Below are positions 35,068-47,201 of a stretch of DNA of 64,000 nt, piece after piece. Made by a program: the position numbers and the translations under genes. The notes beneath the pieces are model-generated. The model had not been told where the DNA came from. It saw only the letters and a program-made list of their open reading frames with translations, and ran no database searches. Each line of letters begins with the position of its first letter. Positions within the stretch are counted from its first letter, which is position 1. This stretch comes from Moniliella sp. 'wahieum' (lineage: Eukaryota > Basidiomycota > Moniliellomycetes > Moniliellales > Moniliellaceae): positions 372,001-436,000 of the forward strand of contig RSEE01000003.1 of the NCBI GenBank assembly GCA_003971905.1, given 5' to 3'.

Positions 35068-37059
35068 ATGAAGCCCTTTACCCCTACTAAGGAGGCGTTG
35101 CCTCTCCTGCCCCAGCGGCAGCAGTTCCCGCTCGAGCTCATCGCCAAGGCTCAGCGTCCAAAGCCCTGCTGCTGACGCTCCTCCTGTTCGCCAGCACCTG
35201 CGTTCTGTCAATGGCCGCGCCGCTGAGCGCCTCCTCCGCTATGCCGACGGCGTGGACATCCTTCTCGCCGGTAAGGGCCCGTTCCCCACAGAGCTGTGCC
35301 CACAGCCCGAACGTTTCGTCAGCCCGATCGACAAGGTGCAGCTCCCCGACAACGACACATTAGCCCAGCGCCTATCTGCCGCGGTGCAGGTGCCGACATA
35401 TGTTTATGACAACTGGCCGAGCCCCGAGGAAGATCCTGCCCTGTGGGAGGGTCAGTTTGCACCCTTCCGTAAGCACCTCCATGCTACCTACCCGCGCATT
35501 CATGACAAACATGGTCCCATCACCCTTGAGCTGGTTCACGGCCACGGCCTCCTCTACACCTGGGCTGGCAAGGACAGCAGTCTGAAGCCACTCTTGCTTA
35601 TGGCTCACCAAGATGTGGTACCTGTTGACAACACAACGATCGATCAGTGGCGTTACCCTCCCTTTTCGGGCACCATTGACAAGACGAAGGGCGAGCCGGT
35701 CCTTTTTGGTCGCGGTTCCACCGACGCCAAAGCCTGGGTCATTTCGATTCTCAGCTCGATTGAGGCCTTGTTGGAGGCTCAGTACCAACCCGAGCGCACC
35801 GTGCTAATCTCATTTGGGTACGACGAGGAAGCGTCCGGAAAGTACGGCGCGTCTCATCTCGGCCCCTTCATTGCCGAACGCTATGGCCACCACGGCATTT
35901 CCATGATTGTTGACGAGGGCATGCCAGTTATGGGACCTGGATCTCTCAATCCGCTTGGCGCCACTCCGGTGGCTGCCCCTGCCTTGTCAGAAAAGGGACA
36001 GATGCAAACCAGCATCTCGGTTACCGCTCGCGGTGGCCACAGTTCCCTCCCTGATGAGCACACTGGCATTAGTGTCTTGGGCAGGCTGATCGCCGCCGTG
36101 GAAGACTCACCTGCGTTTGCGACACAAGTTCTGGGGACCCCAGACGATTCAGCTTACCGGCAGCTTCGGTGTGCTGCGACGGGAAGCAAACTGCCTTGGT
36201 CTATCAAGGGACTAATGCTCGAATTGGAGTGGGCTTTGGCTTCGCAACCAAACTACACAGGCGCAACTGACCGTTCCTGGCTCCAACGGGCCGCTGGGGT
36301 TGACAAGAGTTTGCTCCGTCAGGCGGCAAGGAAGCTGGGTTCCCGTCTCGACCTTTCTATGCAGGCTACAAAGCGTGTGGACAAGGCCCGTGCGGCCCTA
36401 GCCAAGGCGCTCAGTGTCGACCCCGTGCTGAGCCTATCGTTCCGCACCACCCGTACGGCCACTATCATTCATGGAGGACACAAGGTCAATGCGCTGCCCG
36501 AAACGAGTGAGGGGATTATTGACCATCGTATCGCTCCTCTCGATTCGGTGCCCAAGATCCAAAAGGGATACCAAGACGCTCTGGTACCTCTGGCTTGCTC
36601 TTTGGCAATTAACCTCACCGTTTTTGGAAAGGACTTTAACTCTTCTGCCTGCCCTGTGCCAAAGCCGGCGATTGCCCATGCAGTCGTCAAACCTTGGCTC
36701 GACTTCACACCCCTTGCGCCGGCCCCACCTACGCCTGCGACGCAAGCCGACGTTCCCTTTGCCTTGTTGGGATCCGTCATCCGCTCCGTATGGGACGAGC
36801 AGGCCGTTTCCCTGTACGGTGAGAACGTGACGGTCATTCCCACCGTGATGGGAGGCAACACGGACACGCGGTGGTACTGGGATGTGACCCACACATCTTC
36901 CGCTTTGGTCCTGCCAGCATCCGCGTCGATCCGTGGGCCGATCAGACGCCGCTGTCGGGCGTCCACACGGTCAATGAACACTATGTCATCGATGGCCTGG
37001 TCAAGGGCGTTCAGTTCTACAAGACGCTCATCATTGCCGCGAGCAAGGCGGAACTTTGA
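35068..37059 (+). CDS. CPS1: carboxypeptidase S, vacuolar M20 metallopeptidase
   Basis: Zinc carboxypeptidase of the fungal vacuole, a type II membrane protein. N-terminal tail MKPFTPTKEALPLLPQRQQF, then a membrane anchor read in another frame (KALLLTLLLFASTCVLSMAA). The catalytic part is one long open stretch: LLLMAHQDVVPVDNTT (zinc His plus Asp), LFGRGSTDAKAWV (bridging Asp), SFGYDEEASGKYGASHL (catalytic Glu pair), VDEGMPV, and TARGGHSSLPDEHTGI. Late motifs are HKVNALPE, PTVMGGNTDTRWYWDV, then after one frame change HIFRFGPASIRVDPWADQTP and NEHYVIDGLVKGVQFYKTLI. About 664 residues, longer than yeast Cps1 (576). Confidence 0.92.
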
Positions 37060-37811
37060 GCCGAACGTGAGGCGTTCATACGTCTAAATGTGATGGTTGT
37101 GCCCTCAAAAGAATATGATGAAGATTGATGCATCTCTTCATCTCGTAACGTTGCTAAACATTTGCTTAGGTGCCAGGTTCAGGGCTAGAGACAGAATTAC
37201 AACGACTGGCACGACTCGGCTGAGGTACTAAGGCTTGTACACTGCCGTGGGCAGTGTACCCCACTAAATAGGAGGTATGGTTCTCGCGCGCTACGACTAT
37301 AGTCCAAAAGTGCCGCGCTCCAAGAGATCGGCACGTCAAGTCATGTCGCCCTACCTGCAATACGGAGACCACTGGAAACTTGACAGAACAACGGCATCTT
37401 CTGGCGACGCTAATGGCCTGCTTTTTGGATTCTCCTGTACAGAACCCGGACGGTTGGGGTGCAGCAGATGGGGCCTGGAGCAGCATGGGAGCCAGTATAG
37501 TACGGTTGGGCGTTATTGGATTGGCAGTGCTGCTGGCTCACAACCCATGGCCCTGAAATGTGAAAGGAGCCCCGTGTGTTTGAACATTTAACGTTTAACA
37601 GCGAGGCTGAGCTAATGGGTCGGGGCTTCTCGCCAGCCCGGGACAGTGTTGTGGGGCCTGCGTGTGCCCCAAGTGAGGTGCCTTTCGCTCGGCCGAGGCG
37701 GCTGTGCCCGTTCGAGACGCAGCTCTGCAAAACGCTCGCATCGACAAACAACTACCATCCTCGCCTGAACAGATCGCGTTTCGTGGCAGGCGGACAACCT
37801 CGGCGGCAAAT
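37060..37811. other. intergenic, CPS1-APM1
   Basis: No gene seen; 3' region of CPS1 and APM1 promoter. Confidence 0.5.
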
Positions 37812-39254
37812 ATGGCGTCGCTGATTGCCATTGTCGACATTAAGGGCAAGTCGCTCATTCAGCGCTCCTATCGCGACGATGTGGCCGCCTCTGCCGTGGA
37901 GCGTTTCCTCCCTCTCCTGCTGGACCTTGAAGATGAGGCGGGCGGAAGCGCTGTGCCGCCCTGCTTCAGCAACGAAGGCATCAATTACATGTACATCCGA
38001 CACAACAATCTCTACTGTACGTTGATCTTTCTTTTTGACATGTTTTCAATCAGCTCACATACCTCTGGCTAGTGCTCGCCCTCTCCCGCAGGAACTCGAA
38101 CGCGTCCGAAATCATCGTCTTCCTCCACAAGCTCGCTTCGGTGCTCGAGGAGTACTTCAAAGAGCTCGAGGAAGAGTCGATCCGCGACAACTTTGTTGTC
38201 ATTTATGAGTTGCTTGACGAGATGATGGACTTTGGCTGCCCCCAGACCACCGAGTCGAAGATCCTTCAAGAGTACATTACCCAGGAATCGCACCAACTCG
38301 AAGTCCAGGCTCGCCCTCCCATTGCACTCACCAATGCTGTGTCGTGGCGATCGGAAGGGATCCGGTACCGCAAAAATGAAGTGTTCCTCGACGTCGTGGA
38401 GTCGGTCAACCTACTGGTCAATGCAAATGGCAATGTGGTGCGGTCCGAGATTCTGGGTGCTGTCAAAATGAAGTGCTATTTGAGTGGTATGCCGGAACTG
38501 CGCTTGGGGCTCAACGACAAGGCGATGTTCGAGTCAACGGGAAGGACAGCCCGGGGCAAGGCAGTGGAAATGGAGGATGTCAAGTTCCATCAGTGTGTTC
38601 GCCTGTCGCGTTTCGAGAACGACCGCACGATCAGTTTCATCCCACCTGACGGCGAATTCGAGCTCATGTCTTATCGTCTCTCAACGCAGGTTAAGCCTCT
38701 GATTTGGGCTGAGGCGTTGATTGAGCGCCACGAAGGAAGCCGAATTGAGTTTTGGTCAAGGTTAAGGCGCAGTTCAAACGCCGTTCTACGGCCAACAATG
38801 TGGAGGTTATCATCCCTGTGCCCGATGATGCCGACTCGCCCCGTTTCAAGGCAGGGGTGGGCTCAGTGAGCTATGCCCCGGAAAAATCGGCGATGATATG
38901 GAAGATTAAGCAGCTGGCAGGTGGGAAAGAGTTCTTGATGCGGGCTCACTTTGGTCTTCCCAGCGTGAAGAGCGAGGACACGATGGAGCGACGGCCGCCA
39001 CTGAGCGTCAAATTTGAGATTCCCTATTTCACTGTGTCGGGCATCCAGGTGCGGTACCTCAAAGTGGTGGAAAAATCGGATACCAAGCCCTGCGTACGTT
39101 ATTTCCCTTGTTTGCTGCTGGGCATGTTCCGAGTACTGACTTGCCTTGATCGTATACAGCATGGGTGCGTTACATTACCCAAAATGGCGAGTACGACTTG
39201 CGAACCCAATCGGAAAAGGGCCGGGATGTTCGCCTCACCCCGATTGATGGATGA
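37812..39254 (+). CDS. APM1: AP-1 clathrin adaptor mu subunit
   Basis: Medium subunit of the AP-1 complex for trans-Golgi/endosome sorting. The N-terminal longin domain begins MASLIAIVDIKGKSLIQRSY; IVFLHKLASVLEEYFKELEE and VIYELLDEMMDFGCPQTTES are canonical. The mu homology domain has WRSEGIRYRKNEVFLDVVES, LSGMPELRLGLNDK, FHQCVRLSRFENDRTISFIP and PDGEFELMSYRLST. It ends YFTVSGIQVRYLKVVEKS, WVRYITQNGEYDLRTQ; this end assigns it to AP-1 rather than AP-2. Introns 38017-38072 and 39094-39159. About 440 residues. Frame changes near 38745 and 39160. Confidence 0.94.
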
Positions 39255-39499
39255 ACTACATTGGATATTGGAGATTACTGTGCGAACACCCTTCTATTCT
39301 GTGCTTGGACCCATACATACATATCATCCATTACCTGGATCGGGCATGCCCATCCCTGCATTGTCCGCTAGAGCTCGTAATCGCGTATTGCATCAAGGTC
39401 TATCTCGATGTAGTGGGACGGACAACATATTGGGAGTGCCGCATACCTAGTCCTAGTTGCTAGGTCATTCTCAGCCCTATTCCCTCACTCAATGCTCAA

Positions 39500-40030
39500 C
39501 CCACGCGCAACCCTGACCAAGCCTTGATGCTCGAACCCACGCAGTTGGTGTCGAGACTCGTCTCTTTCCAGTCCAAAGTTGGGTTGCATATTGTTTTCAA
39601 TGTGTAGGCCGCCATCAGCCAATACAAGTTCGGTAGCCCATGTGATGCGTGTGACGGCTACTACACTTGAGGTGCAGTGGCATCACCATAAATATTGTTA
39701 GTTTGCGCGTCGCCTACAAGGATGCACCCAACAGGCACTTTGACATGGAGCGCCGAACGATCCCATTCTTTTTGCGGCAACAAGGTCGATGTCAAAGATC
39801 ACAAGGTTAAAACTGGTGCAGTCATCTTCCACAGGAGAAGAGCCTGTACAGCACTTCGAAATCATGGCCAAGAACAACTACAAGAACTTGGAGAAGTGAC
39901 TTCTGTTATCTTGTGCTTTGCTGTTTTTTGCCAGAGACCTCCGATCCTGGCTAACAAAGTGCTCTTTATCTGTGGTCGTTCCCTCCTGCCGAGGTGGCAG
40001 CAAGATTATCTCCTTGGCGATAGTAGTTGA
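39500..40030 (+). pseudogene. Ran GTPase (Gsp1) pseudogene, intronless and decayed
   Basis: Unmistakable Ran fragments in order: GVE...LFP, IVFNV followed by a stop where Ran has W (WDTAGQE), KFG, [36 protein letters not shown] with FHRRR, then FEIMAKNNYKNLEK, FFARDL and PPAEV. Ran consensus: [66 protein letters not shown], APPEV. Frames change repeatedly and substitutions are frequent, unlike neighbouring genes that only show isolated indels. No introns interrupt the match, suggesting a processed copy. 5' P-loop not found. Confidence 0.72.
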
Positions 40031-40318
40031 GCCCGTTGATAGACAAGTGTAGGCTCAAGTTAGGTGGCAAACCATGTGGAGTCATACATGCATAAGCTCA
40101 GTTAAGAGGTGATATCGCCGAGAAAGCGACAGCAAGATATGGGCGTCTTACGGCCCAACCCGTCCTGCGGGGGCTCAACTGCAAGAATTGCAAGATCATA
40201 GGTTGCGCAAGCTAATGAAGGCATCCCATATGACACAAGACGAATAGGACCCAAGCCAGCTGAGAGAGAGTAAGCTGGACGAGGCGAGATTGGAATAGCA
40301 AATGAGGATGCGACCCAT

Positions 40319-40900
40319 TTATTCATCGTCCTGGACGATAGTGCCCTTGGCCGAGACGTAGAGACCGTCCAAGAACTTACGGATATCCTTGTTGCGGACA
40401 AGGCAGGCACCGTGCATGTCGGCAGCCGACTGGGACACAGCGTTGATGTCGTTGCCCTCAATCAGCACCTGGTCCTTCTGGGCCTTGTCCTCGGTGATAG
40501 TCACACCCTCGCGCATAGGCACGTGGCGAACACGCTTCTCACCAAGGAAGTTGCGGATCTCAACAGCCCGCTTGTCACCGGAAATGATAAGGTTGACGGG
40601 GAAATGGGCGTACACGGCGCGGACCTTGTACTGGAAGCCCTTCGTCACGCCCTTGATCATGTTGGCCACAACCGAGGCAGCAGTGCGGAGGCAAGCAACG
40701 TGCTTGCGGCCACCGTGCCAGACGACGAAGCGGACCTTGGTGCTCTTGGCGTCCTTAACCAGACGAATCTCCATGTTCAGGTGCTTGAGCGACTTGCTCA
40801 GCTCGCCGCGAGGACCTTTGACCCACACATCGCGGGAGGCCACCTTGACCTCAACGTCGGCGGGGACGGGGATCTCGATGTCCTTGTAGATCTGCAGCAT
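40319..40900 (-). CDS. RPL9: 60S ribosomal protein uL6 (L9)
   Basis: Large-subunit protein near the GTPase-associated centre. A single clean 193-codon frame, MLQIYKDIEIPVPADVEVKV to YVSAKGTIVQDDE, with HLNMEIRLVKDAKSTKVRFV, RTAASVVANMIKGVTKGFQY, RAVYAHFPVNLIISGDKRAV and EIRNFLGEKRVRHVPMREGV. Length equals the human protein (192). No frame change, which makes it a useful internal control for the indels elsewhere. Divergent from the MED11-like gene, 566 bp apart. Confidence 0.97.
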   Translation of the reverse strand: MLQIYKDIEIPVPADVEVKVASRDVWVKGPRGELSKSLKHLNMEIRLVKDAKSTKVRFVVWHGGRKHVACLRTAASVVANMIKGVTKGFQYKVRAVYAHFPVNLIISGDKRAVEIRNFLGEKRVRHVPMREGVTITEDKAQKDQVLIEGNDINAVSQSAADMHGACLVRNKDIRKFLDGLYVSAKGTIVQDDE

Positions 40901-41466
40901 GTGGCGTACTGCAACACACCCAGAAGGACGGTTAGCATCTGCAGGCCATCCACTTTGACCAGTAGGTCATGAAAGCGTCATTGCTCGAATTGTCCACGAA
41001 GGGTGCCCACAACCGATGGTCCGTCAAAGCGGACGCAAATCCCAGTGAGCAACCTAGGCCGTAACAATTGACCCATCTGGGGTGTTGAGGGGACGTGGAG
41101 TATGTGTGCTTACCTGGAGACCGATGGCTTGGTGTTGTCACGAGTTCACGATCGAGCTCGGCATTGGGAAGAAGCCCTAGCGCGCCTAGAACGCTGGACC
41201 GAACGGATATCACTGGCCTCGTGCCTCGAGCAGGCAGCTCAACGCACGGGAACACTGTAGATCCCTTCCTATCGGCGCAATTAATCCACACAACCCTAAA
41301 CGTGGCACTGCCTTAGCTGCCTGAAATGTTGAGCGTTCTGCTTGTGTATTTGTGTTGTGCACGTGCAATCATGTCAGCTTTCGTCATCTTACGTACTTCA
41401 ATTCTACATGCGACCCTGGAGTGACATGCAGTTTGTTTAAATCGCTGTGGAACCACCACGATCGCC
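40901..41466. other. divergent promoter region uL6 / MED11-like
   Basis: 566 bp between two starts. Contains AACCCTAA (about 41286-41293), a telo-box-like word also seen as AACCCTA in the uL23/uL22 promoter; function is inference only. Confidence 0.4.
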
Positions 41467-42203
41467 ATGGAGCCATCCGTTGCAGTCCCACTCATTCCTG
41501 AGCACCCGGAAGTGGGGGATAGCCATGGGGAATCGGAGAGAAGGTCATGGGCATGGGATGTCGAGGTGACCCAGACGCTTCTGAGGTTACGGGATTGCGA
41601 AACTGTAAGTATCTGCCTGCTTGTACACGTCTAGGGCTGACCGAGGTTGTCTAACTGGATAGCAATTGGTATCGCTCCTGGCGCATGCGGGCGACACCAT
41701 TGCTTCACTTATCCCTGGTGATGGCGCCGAAGTTCCTGAGGCGGACACAGATGTGTTTGAGGAGAAGGCTCAGCAATGGCTCGTTACAGTCAACGATGTA
41801 CAGACTGTGCTCAAAACGGCCATTGCTCAGTTGCGGCAAGCCAACGTGGTGCCGCTTACGCCGAATGTGAGCTCGGAGGCTCGTGCGACTGGCTCATTGG
41901 GTGTATCAGATCCAGCGCCAGTGGACTTCGCTTTGCTTCAGCGTGCTTTGAGCGCCGCCTCGACGGTTCAATCGCCTGGTACCCCCTCCTCACTCGCAGA
42001 CCCCATTCGTCTGCTCACCCGAAGATGCAGCTTTGAGCTTGAGTGCGCTGCGATTGGAAGAGCAAGCCTGGGTTGATCTAGCTGCTGCATTGCGAGATGT
42101 TGCTCGATTCGCCTCTCCCTCGGATATTTCAGATTCGTCGCCTTCAGCGCCCATGGCCGATGGGGACCAGCGATTGATCGCTGCAATTCTCGCACAAAAG
42201 TAG
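41467..42203 (+). CDS. Mediator subunit 11-like protein
   Basis: Possible head-module Mediator subunit. Exon 1 encodes MEPSVAVPLIPEHPEVGDSH to EVTQTLLRLRDCET; a 58-bp intron lies at 41605-41662. Exon 2 has QLVSLLAHAGDTIASLIPGD and FEEKAQQWLVTVNDVQTVLK, TAIAQLRQANVVPLTP, which fits the MED11 helix pattern (two helices with LxxAGxxI and F-W/F-x4-VQxxLxxxI-L). After a frame change near 42040: LEEQAWVDLAAALRDVARFA and a polar end (IAAILAQK). About 226 residues. The similarity is by pattern only, so the name stays tentative. Confidence 0.5.
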
Positions 42204-42900
42204 GCGATGTTTACCATTTGGAAAGCAGTAGCATGATAACATTGGATGTCACTTGGTAGATCAATTCACGCGCAAGAGTGTAAGTGTAAAGCAGATGGCC
42301 TTTCTCGTTTACTGCGTACGGTGCATATGTTGGCCTTGCAACGGTGCCAATTCCATGAGGTTGAAGTTGCCGTCAGGCCTGCAATCTTATGGGCTGCTGC
42401 GTGCCTGCTCTGGCCCATGGTCGGTAGTATCGATATTCGATCATCGATCCAATATGGATGCACAATCGATACACACTATATTACACAGTATCAGGCTCTC
42501 ATCGATGGCCGCTGTGGTCGGTGGGGCTCTCTGCAGGCCGTCCCCAGCGAGGGCAGACGATGTGGTACTTCTTGGGAGGGGACTGGCGCTGTGCGGCCGC
42601 AGAAGACGCAGAGTGTCTCTGGGCTGCTGCCTCGGCCGCAAGGTGGAGCGCCCCAAGACAGGCGCCATGCGTCTGATGGTTGGTGCAAGAAGTAGGGTTG
42701 CCCAAGGGGGCGCGGGGGCAGGCAGAGCAGGGGCTGCGCTGGCCACCCTGGACCACCTCCACCTTGCCTTGCCGGACAGCTGCTTCACCTCGCCTCGCTT
42801 TGCTTTGCTTTGCCGACATATTCCTAGCCAGCAAGCAGGTGTCTGCGTCTTATCGAACCTCACCACCACCACCGGGCTCATAGAGCAACCCTCGGCCGCG
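42204..42900. other. intergenic
   Basis: No supported gene. ATCGAT words at 42428-42449. Open frames on both strands across 42440-43500 reflect high GC and reading-frame shadows. Confidence 0.45.
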
Positions 42901-45243
42901 ATGCCCCCTTCCAGTGCAGCAGGTGCGCCATCCCCTCTCTTCCGAGCCGCTCGTGCTGCTGACACGCTTCCGGCAGCCGGTGCCCTCCGCCCCCACCCGG
43001 CCTCGGTATCGGCAGCGGCCTCGGCATCGGCCGTACCCCTCCTTCCACGTCTTCTGGTGCCCCGCTCCCCTCCGTCCCGCTCAACATTCCGCGTGCAGGA
43101 CGAGGCCCGCCCCCATCTGACGACACCAACCCTGCCTCCCCCGCAACCTCCTGGAACCCCACCGACGCAAGCCTGACCGGCGGCAAATCGCCGTCCCCCC
43201 AAGTCTCCAAGCCCCTGCTGTACCTGCATTTGTCTTATCGGCTTCCAAACGCCCCCCACATCAGCCGACCAGTCGAGTACGCTATACCATTCAAGCCCTA
43301 CTCGACCTTTCCGGTCCCCTTCCGGGCGAGCCACACGCCCTTGCCGCTCCACCCGACACGGTTCCATTCCATGTCTGGTATGGCGCCTTTCCCAACTCCC
43401 AGAGCAACAACCGCAGTGTCCCTTCATACCGTCCTCCGCGTGCCGAAGGCGGAGACGGTGGGTACGGGAACCCGAAGCGCCACTTCCATGCCCATGGCCC
43501 ACATGATGAGAGCGAACGGGATGGTACGTTGAGCCAATTCCAGGGTTACTTTCTGTCCTAACCTATTGACATCCTCTCACAGGTCGTGTCCATGGCTTTC
43601 CTACGGCCAACTTCAAAACGGCTGCAGCTAGTGAACGCCGTGCGGCGGCCCCGTAGGCGTGGGGCGGATGTCGACGAAGGAGACGAGCATCACAATCACC
43701 ACGGCCACCCGACACGGGATAACACGGCCGACGCCGCTTCCGACTGGCGCCGCCCCACTATAAATCGCCCGGGCCGCAAACAGCAGGAAAATGTCCCTTC
43801 ATGGATGGACGAAGATCCTTTGAGCACTGGCCCGGCCATGTCTGGCGGTATGGACGACATCCAAGCATTCAAAGCCGCGATGCGCGAAGCCGAGCGCACT
43901 CAGAAGGGGGTTGCTGGTGCGCCCCCGGGTTGGCTAAGCCGGCTGGTCCTCCCCCTGGGCTTCCAAACCTAGTGGCCCACCCCCAGGCTTGAATTTAGGC
44001 CCCAAAGGCGATGATTCATTCGAATCGGACACACGCTCGACGGGCAAGCGAGACATTCCCCCACCGACACGGCTCCTGTTCCTTCTACGGGCGTTCTTCT
44101 CGCTTTGCACGTTTCTTTGACACCACTTCTGCCTCGGCTCCATCGCCCACACAAGCGGCACACGCGCCTTCCCTGGCCGAGCCTCAAACGAAGCCTGCCT
44201 GAATCTGCTACCACTCCACAGCTGGACTTGGCCGCTCTGTTGTACGGTCAACCTATCCAGCACTAACCCTCCGCCGAATCCGGTCCCAAACACCGCCCCA
44301 ACTCCTGCCGCACCCACGACTGCCCCTGGCTCGGATGACCAAGCCAGTATGGCTAAAGTGCTCGCTATGCTTGCTGGCTCGGCTGGTGGGGCAAGCAACA
44401 TGTCTCCGGCTCCGGCTCCGGCCCCGCCCGGTTTGGCACCCCCTACTCAAGGAGCGCACCGCCAAGAATCAGGACAACACGTTGCTGCCGGGTAACAATG
44501 TTAGCGCTGCCAACCGTACGAGTCAGCCGAATGCTCATTCGCTCATGACCGATGTCCTCCCCCCCTCGCGAGATGCGACCTCGCCTGCGTCATCATCCGT
44601 CCCGAGCGCGGCTCACAGTCGGGCGCACAGCATGCGTACCGGCCCGATCCCTCTTGGTCTACATGACCATACCTCGGGTCCTGTCTTCCCCATGGTTCAA
44701 GGACCGCCCGGAGTGGGAGCCCCTGGGCTGCCTACCCAGTTCGGCTTTCCACCGAACTTTTTCCCGCCTGAGGGGATGCCTCCTCCATCGCGTCCAAACG
44801 GTCCAGCGATGTACGACCCTACTCTGCCCGCGTTGAAGCTGACCCGGCCATGCTTATGAGCCACGGCCAAACCGTGCCCCCCGGGCCTGGAAACATGCCC
44901 CCTGGCTTCCACCCCAAATGATGCCGGCTATGATGGGCAACCATGGTATGGTTCCTGGTCCTGGCGGTGTGCCCATGATGTTGCCGCCGCATCTGCAGCC
45001 TCCACCCGGTTGGAAGGGCTTCCCTCCCCCACCTCAAGGACCTGGGGGAGCCCGTCCTCCCCCTCCGGATTGGAAGCGGATCCACGTCAGCCTCATCCCT
45101 GGGGACAAGGCCCGCCACCGCCGACTGGCCATCCTCCCCGCGACTTCATTAACCATTCGCCTAGCAACCCGGGTCACCCCGCGTCAGCTGCGGATCTGAT
45201 GGCCTTTCTGACTGGTGGCAATGCTTCTTACGGACGTCAGTAA
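42901..45243 (+). CDS. proline-rich protein, possible eIF4E-transporter (4E-T)-like
   Basis: Low-complexity Pro/Ala/Ser-rich protein assembled over several frame changes. Start MPPSSAAGAPSPLFRAARAA. Segments that look constrained: SRVRYTIQALLDLSG (cf. the Y-x4-LL eIF4E-binding motif), RVHGFPTANFKTAAASERRA, NVPSWMDEDPLSTGP and MDDIQAFKAAMREAERTQKG (cf. WM-x-DDIQxFK in 4E-T-like proteins), QASMAKVLAMLAGSAGG, MVPGPGGVPMMLPPHLQPPP and the end SAADLMAFLTGGNASYGRQ. A probable intron lies near 43527-43582. Role in mRNA decay or translational repression is inference from two weak motifs. About 780 codons. Confidence 0.45.
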
Positions 45244-45543
45244 CTTCCCCAGAGGCGATGGCCGGCGCATACATGTCGTGATGCTCCGTTCTCTGCCTTT
45301 CCCGCCCCCTCTGATGGAGATGCAGCAACTAAGCTGGTGGACGTGGTTTCGTCGACGCGGTCTCCAATTCCATTCTCTTTGGTCATGATCTTGTTTTCCA
45401 ACCTGTCGGCGCGGTGTCTCCTATGGGAGAGGATAGTGGAATGCAAAGTCTGTCACCAACCCTTTTTCATTTGGTCACAAGAGCGGAAACAATAGAGAAC
45501 AAAGATAGTCAAGCAAGGCGTAGTCACAGCTGACGCAACCCAA

Positions 45544-47201
45544 CTAGTAATCTTGCCTTCTGGGACGGTTGTAGTTACCCCAACGAGAAGGCCCTCCCCC
45601 CGCCCCACCCGGCCCGTCGCCCATGGGACGATAGGAGCGATATCCACCGCCACCGGGACCATTGCCATCGCGGTGCTCGCGCATAGCGAATTGATCCCTC
45701 TGGTGCGAATCCGTCATATGCGGCCGCCTCCTTCAGTAGCAGAAGGATCCTTGCCCTTGACGGGAGTCAATGGGTTCTCGGGGCGTGCGCGGCACCAGAA
45801 GCGGGTGGTATGGTCGTTGCTGCCGCTGGCCAAGATATGGCCCAAGGGGTGCCAGGCAGAGACCAAATGTTCGAGTCGTGTGCCATCTCCTCACTATACA
45901 GAGGACGTTCAGGGTTGGTACTGCTGAGCAGCCAGTATTGCATGCCGCCGCTAGCGTCACCGGAGACAAGCAGGTCGCGGTGGATAGGGTGCCATGCAAC
46001 GCCTGGAACGATCGAAGTCGGTCAGTCAGTCAGTCAGGAAAGGATGTGCAGACAGGAAACAGAAAGCAATGCGTACTGTTCACTTCGTCTTGGTGGCCCC
46101 GAAGTGTGTAAAGTTCTTTCATAGCACGAATGTCCCAGACCTTGAGCAGCCGATCGCGCGAGGCCGAAACGATCAAATCGTTACCCGGACCGCCCCAGCT
46201 GATGGCCTGGATGGTTTGCTTGTGGGAGCTAAGTGTACCCAGGTTGGAACCCGAACGAGGATCCCAAAACTTGACCAGGTTGTCCTTGGAGCCCGACACA
46301 ATCAACCCTCGCGTGGGGTGCCAATCAACGCACTTGACGTCCCATTGGTGGCCCGTCAGGCTCTGTTCTTCGCGTGCCTCTTCAAATCCCCAGATACGCA
46401 GCTTCGCATCATCTGAAGCCGTGACGAATCGGCCATTGTCGGGCTGAAGGAGATGCCGCGAATGGCATTTTCGGAGCCTTGGAATGCCTGGACATTGTTC
46501 ATGTTCAGTTAATATTTGAGCATCCCCCCTGTCCCCTGATACGAGCCAGTCCCGTGTGAGACCATTCGAAAGCACGCACAGCGCTATCGTGGGCTTGGAG
46601 AATGCTCTCAAAGTTGAACGTCATCCCGTTCCATAGCGTGAACTCGCCCGATTGTGAGCCGGTGAGCAAGCGACGGCCTTCGGGTGTCCACTGGGGAATT
46701 TGTTAACAGCAGCCAAATCGTCAGCATGGCGTCACCGGGAAACGAGGAACAAAACACGTACCCTCACCACGTTTACCGGGCAGCGAACCTTGTTGGTAGA
46801 AGTATGGACGAGAGTAGAGGTGATGCTAGAGGCAGCACTGTTGTAGTAGACAGGGGCCAAGAGCGCGTTCATGAAGTGGGCCGATGGCCGCATGAAATGG
46901 TCGAGGCGCGTGGAGGGTTGCTGAAGGCGCTCGAGGCTGGACAGCATGTAGGTGCACGAGTAATCGACGGTGCGGCGCTGTAAGAACTTGCGTACCCTCC
47001 GCGGCTCGTACCCAGCAGCGACGGCGACCGCTTGCGCTGCCTGCTCCTCCTCCACCCGTACATCGGTTGGGGCGGCCGTGGCTGCTCGTCCAGCAGGAAG
47101 TCAGGAGACCAGCGGGGCCATCCGATCTCGTCTGTGCTGGCCGTTGCAGGTGTAGTAATGGTGGAGGCAGCAGCCGAGACGGCCATGTCCGGCTTGTCCA
47201 T
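45544..47201 (-). CDS. PFS2: mRNA 3'-end processing WD40 protein Pfs2/WDR33
   Basis: WD40 subunit of the cleavage and polyadenylation factor. N-terminal region [13 protein letters not shown], then the family-specific [57 protein letters not shown] repeats include [67 protein letters not shown] and [13 protein letters not shown]. The C-terminus is [20 protein letters not shown] then a Gly/Arg tail ending [17 protein letters not shown]. Introns 46003-46076 (contains GTCA tandem) and 46691-46761. About 504 residues. Frame changes near 45790, 46440, 46530 and 47040. Convergent with the Pro-rich gene, 300 bp apart. Confidence 0.93.

Noticed and set aside
42441-43502. 353-codon open frame on the minus strand
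   Set aside because: Overlaps the start of the proline-rich plus-strand gene in very GC-rich DNA, has odd composition (Arg/Gly runs) and no recognisable domain; judged a shadow.
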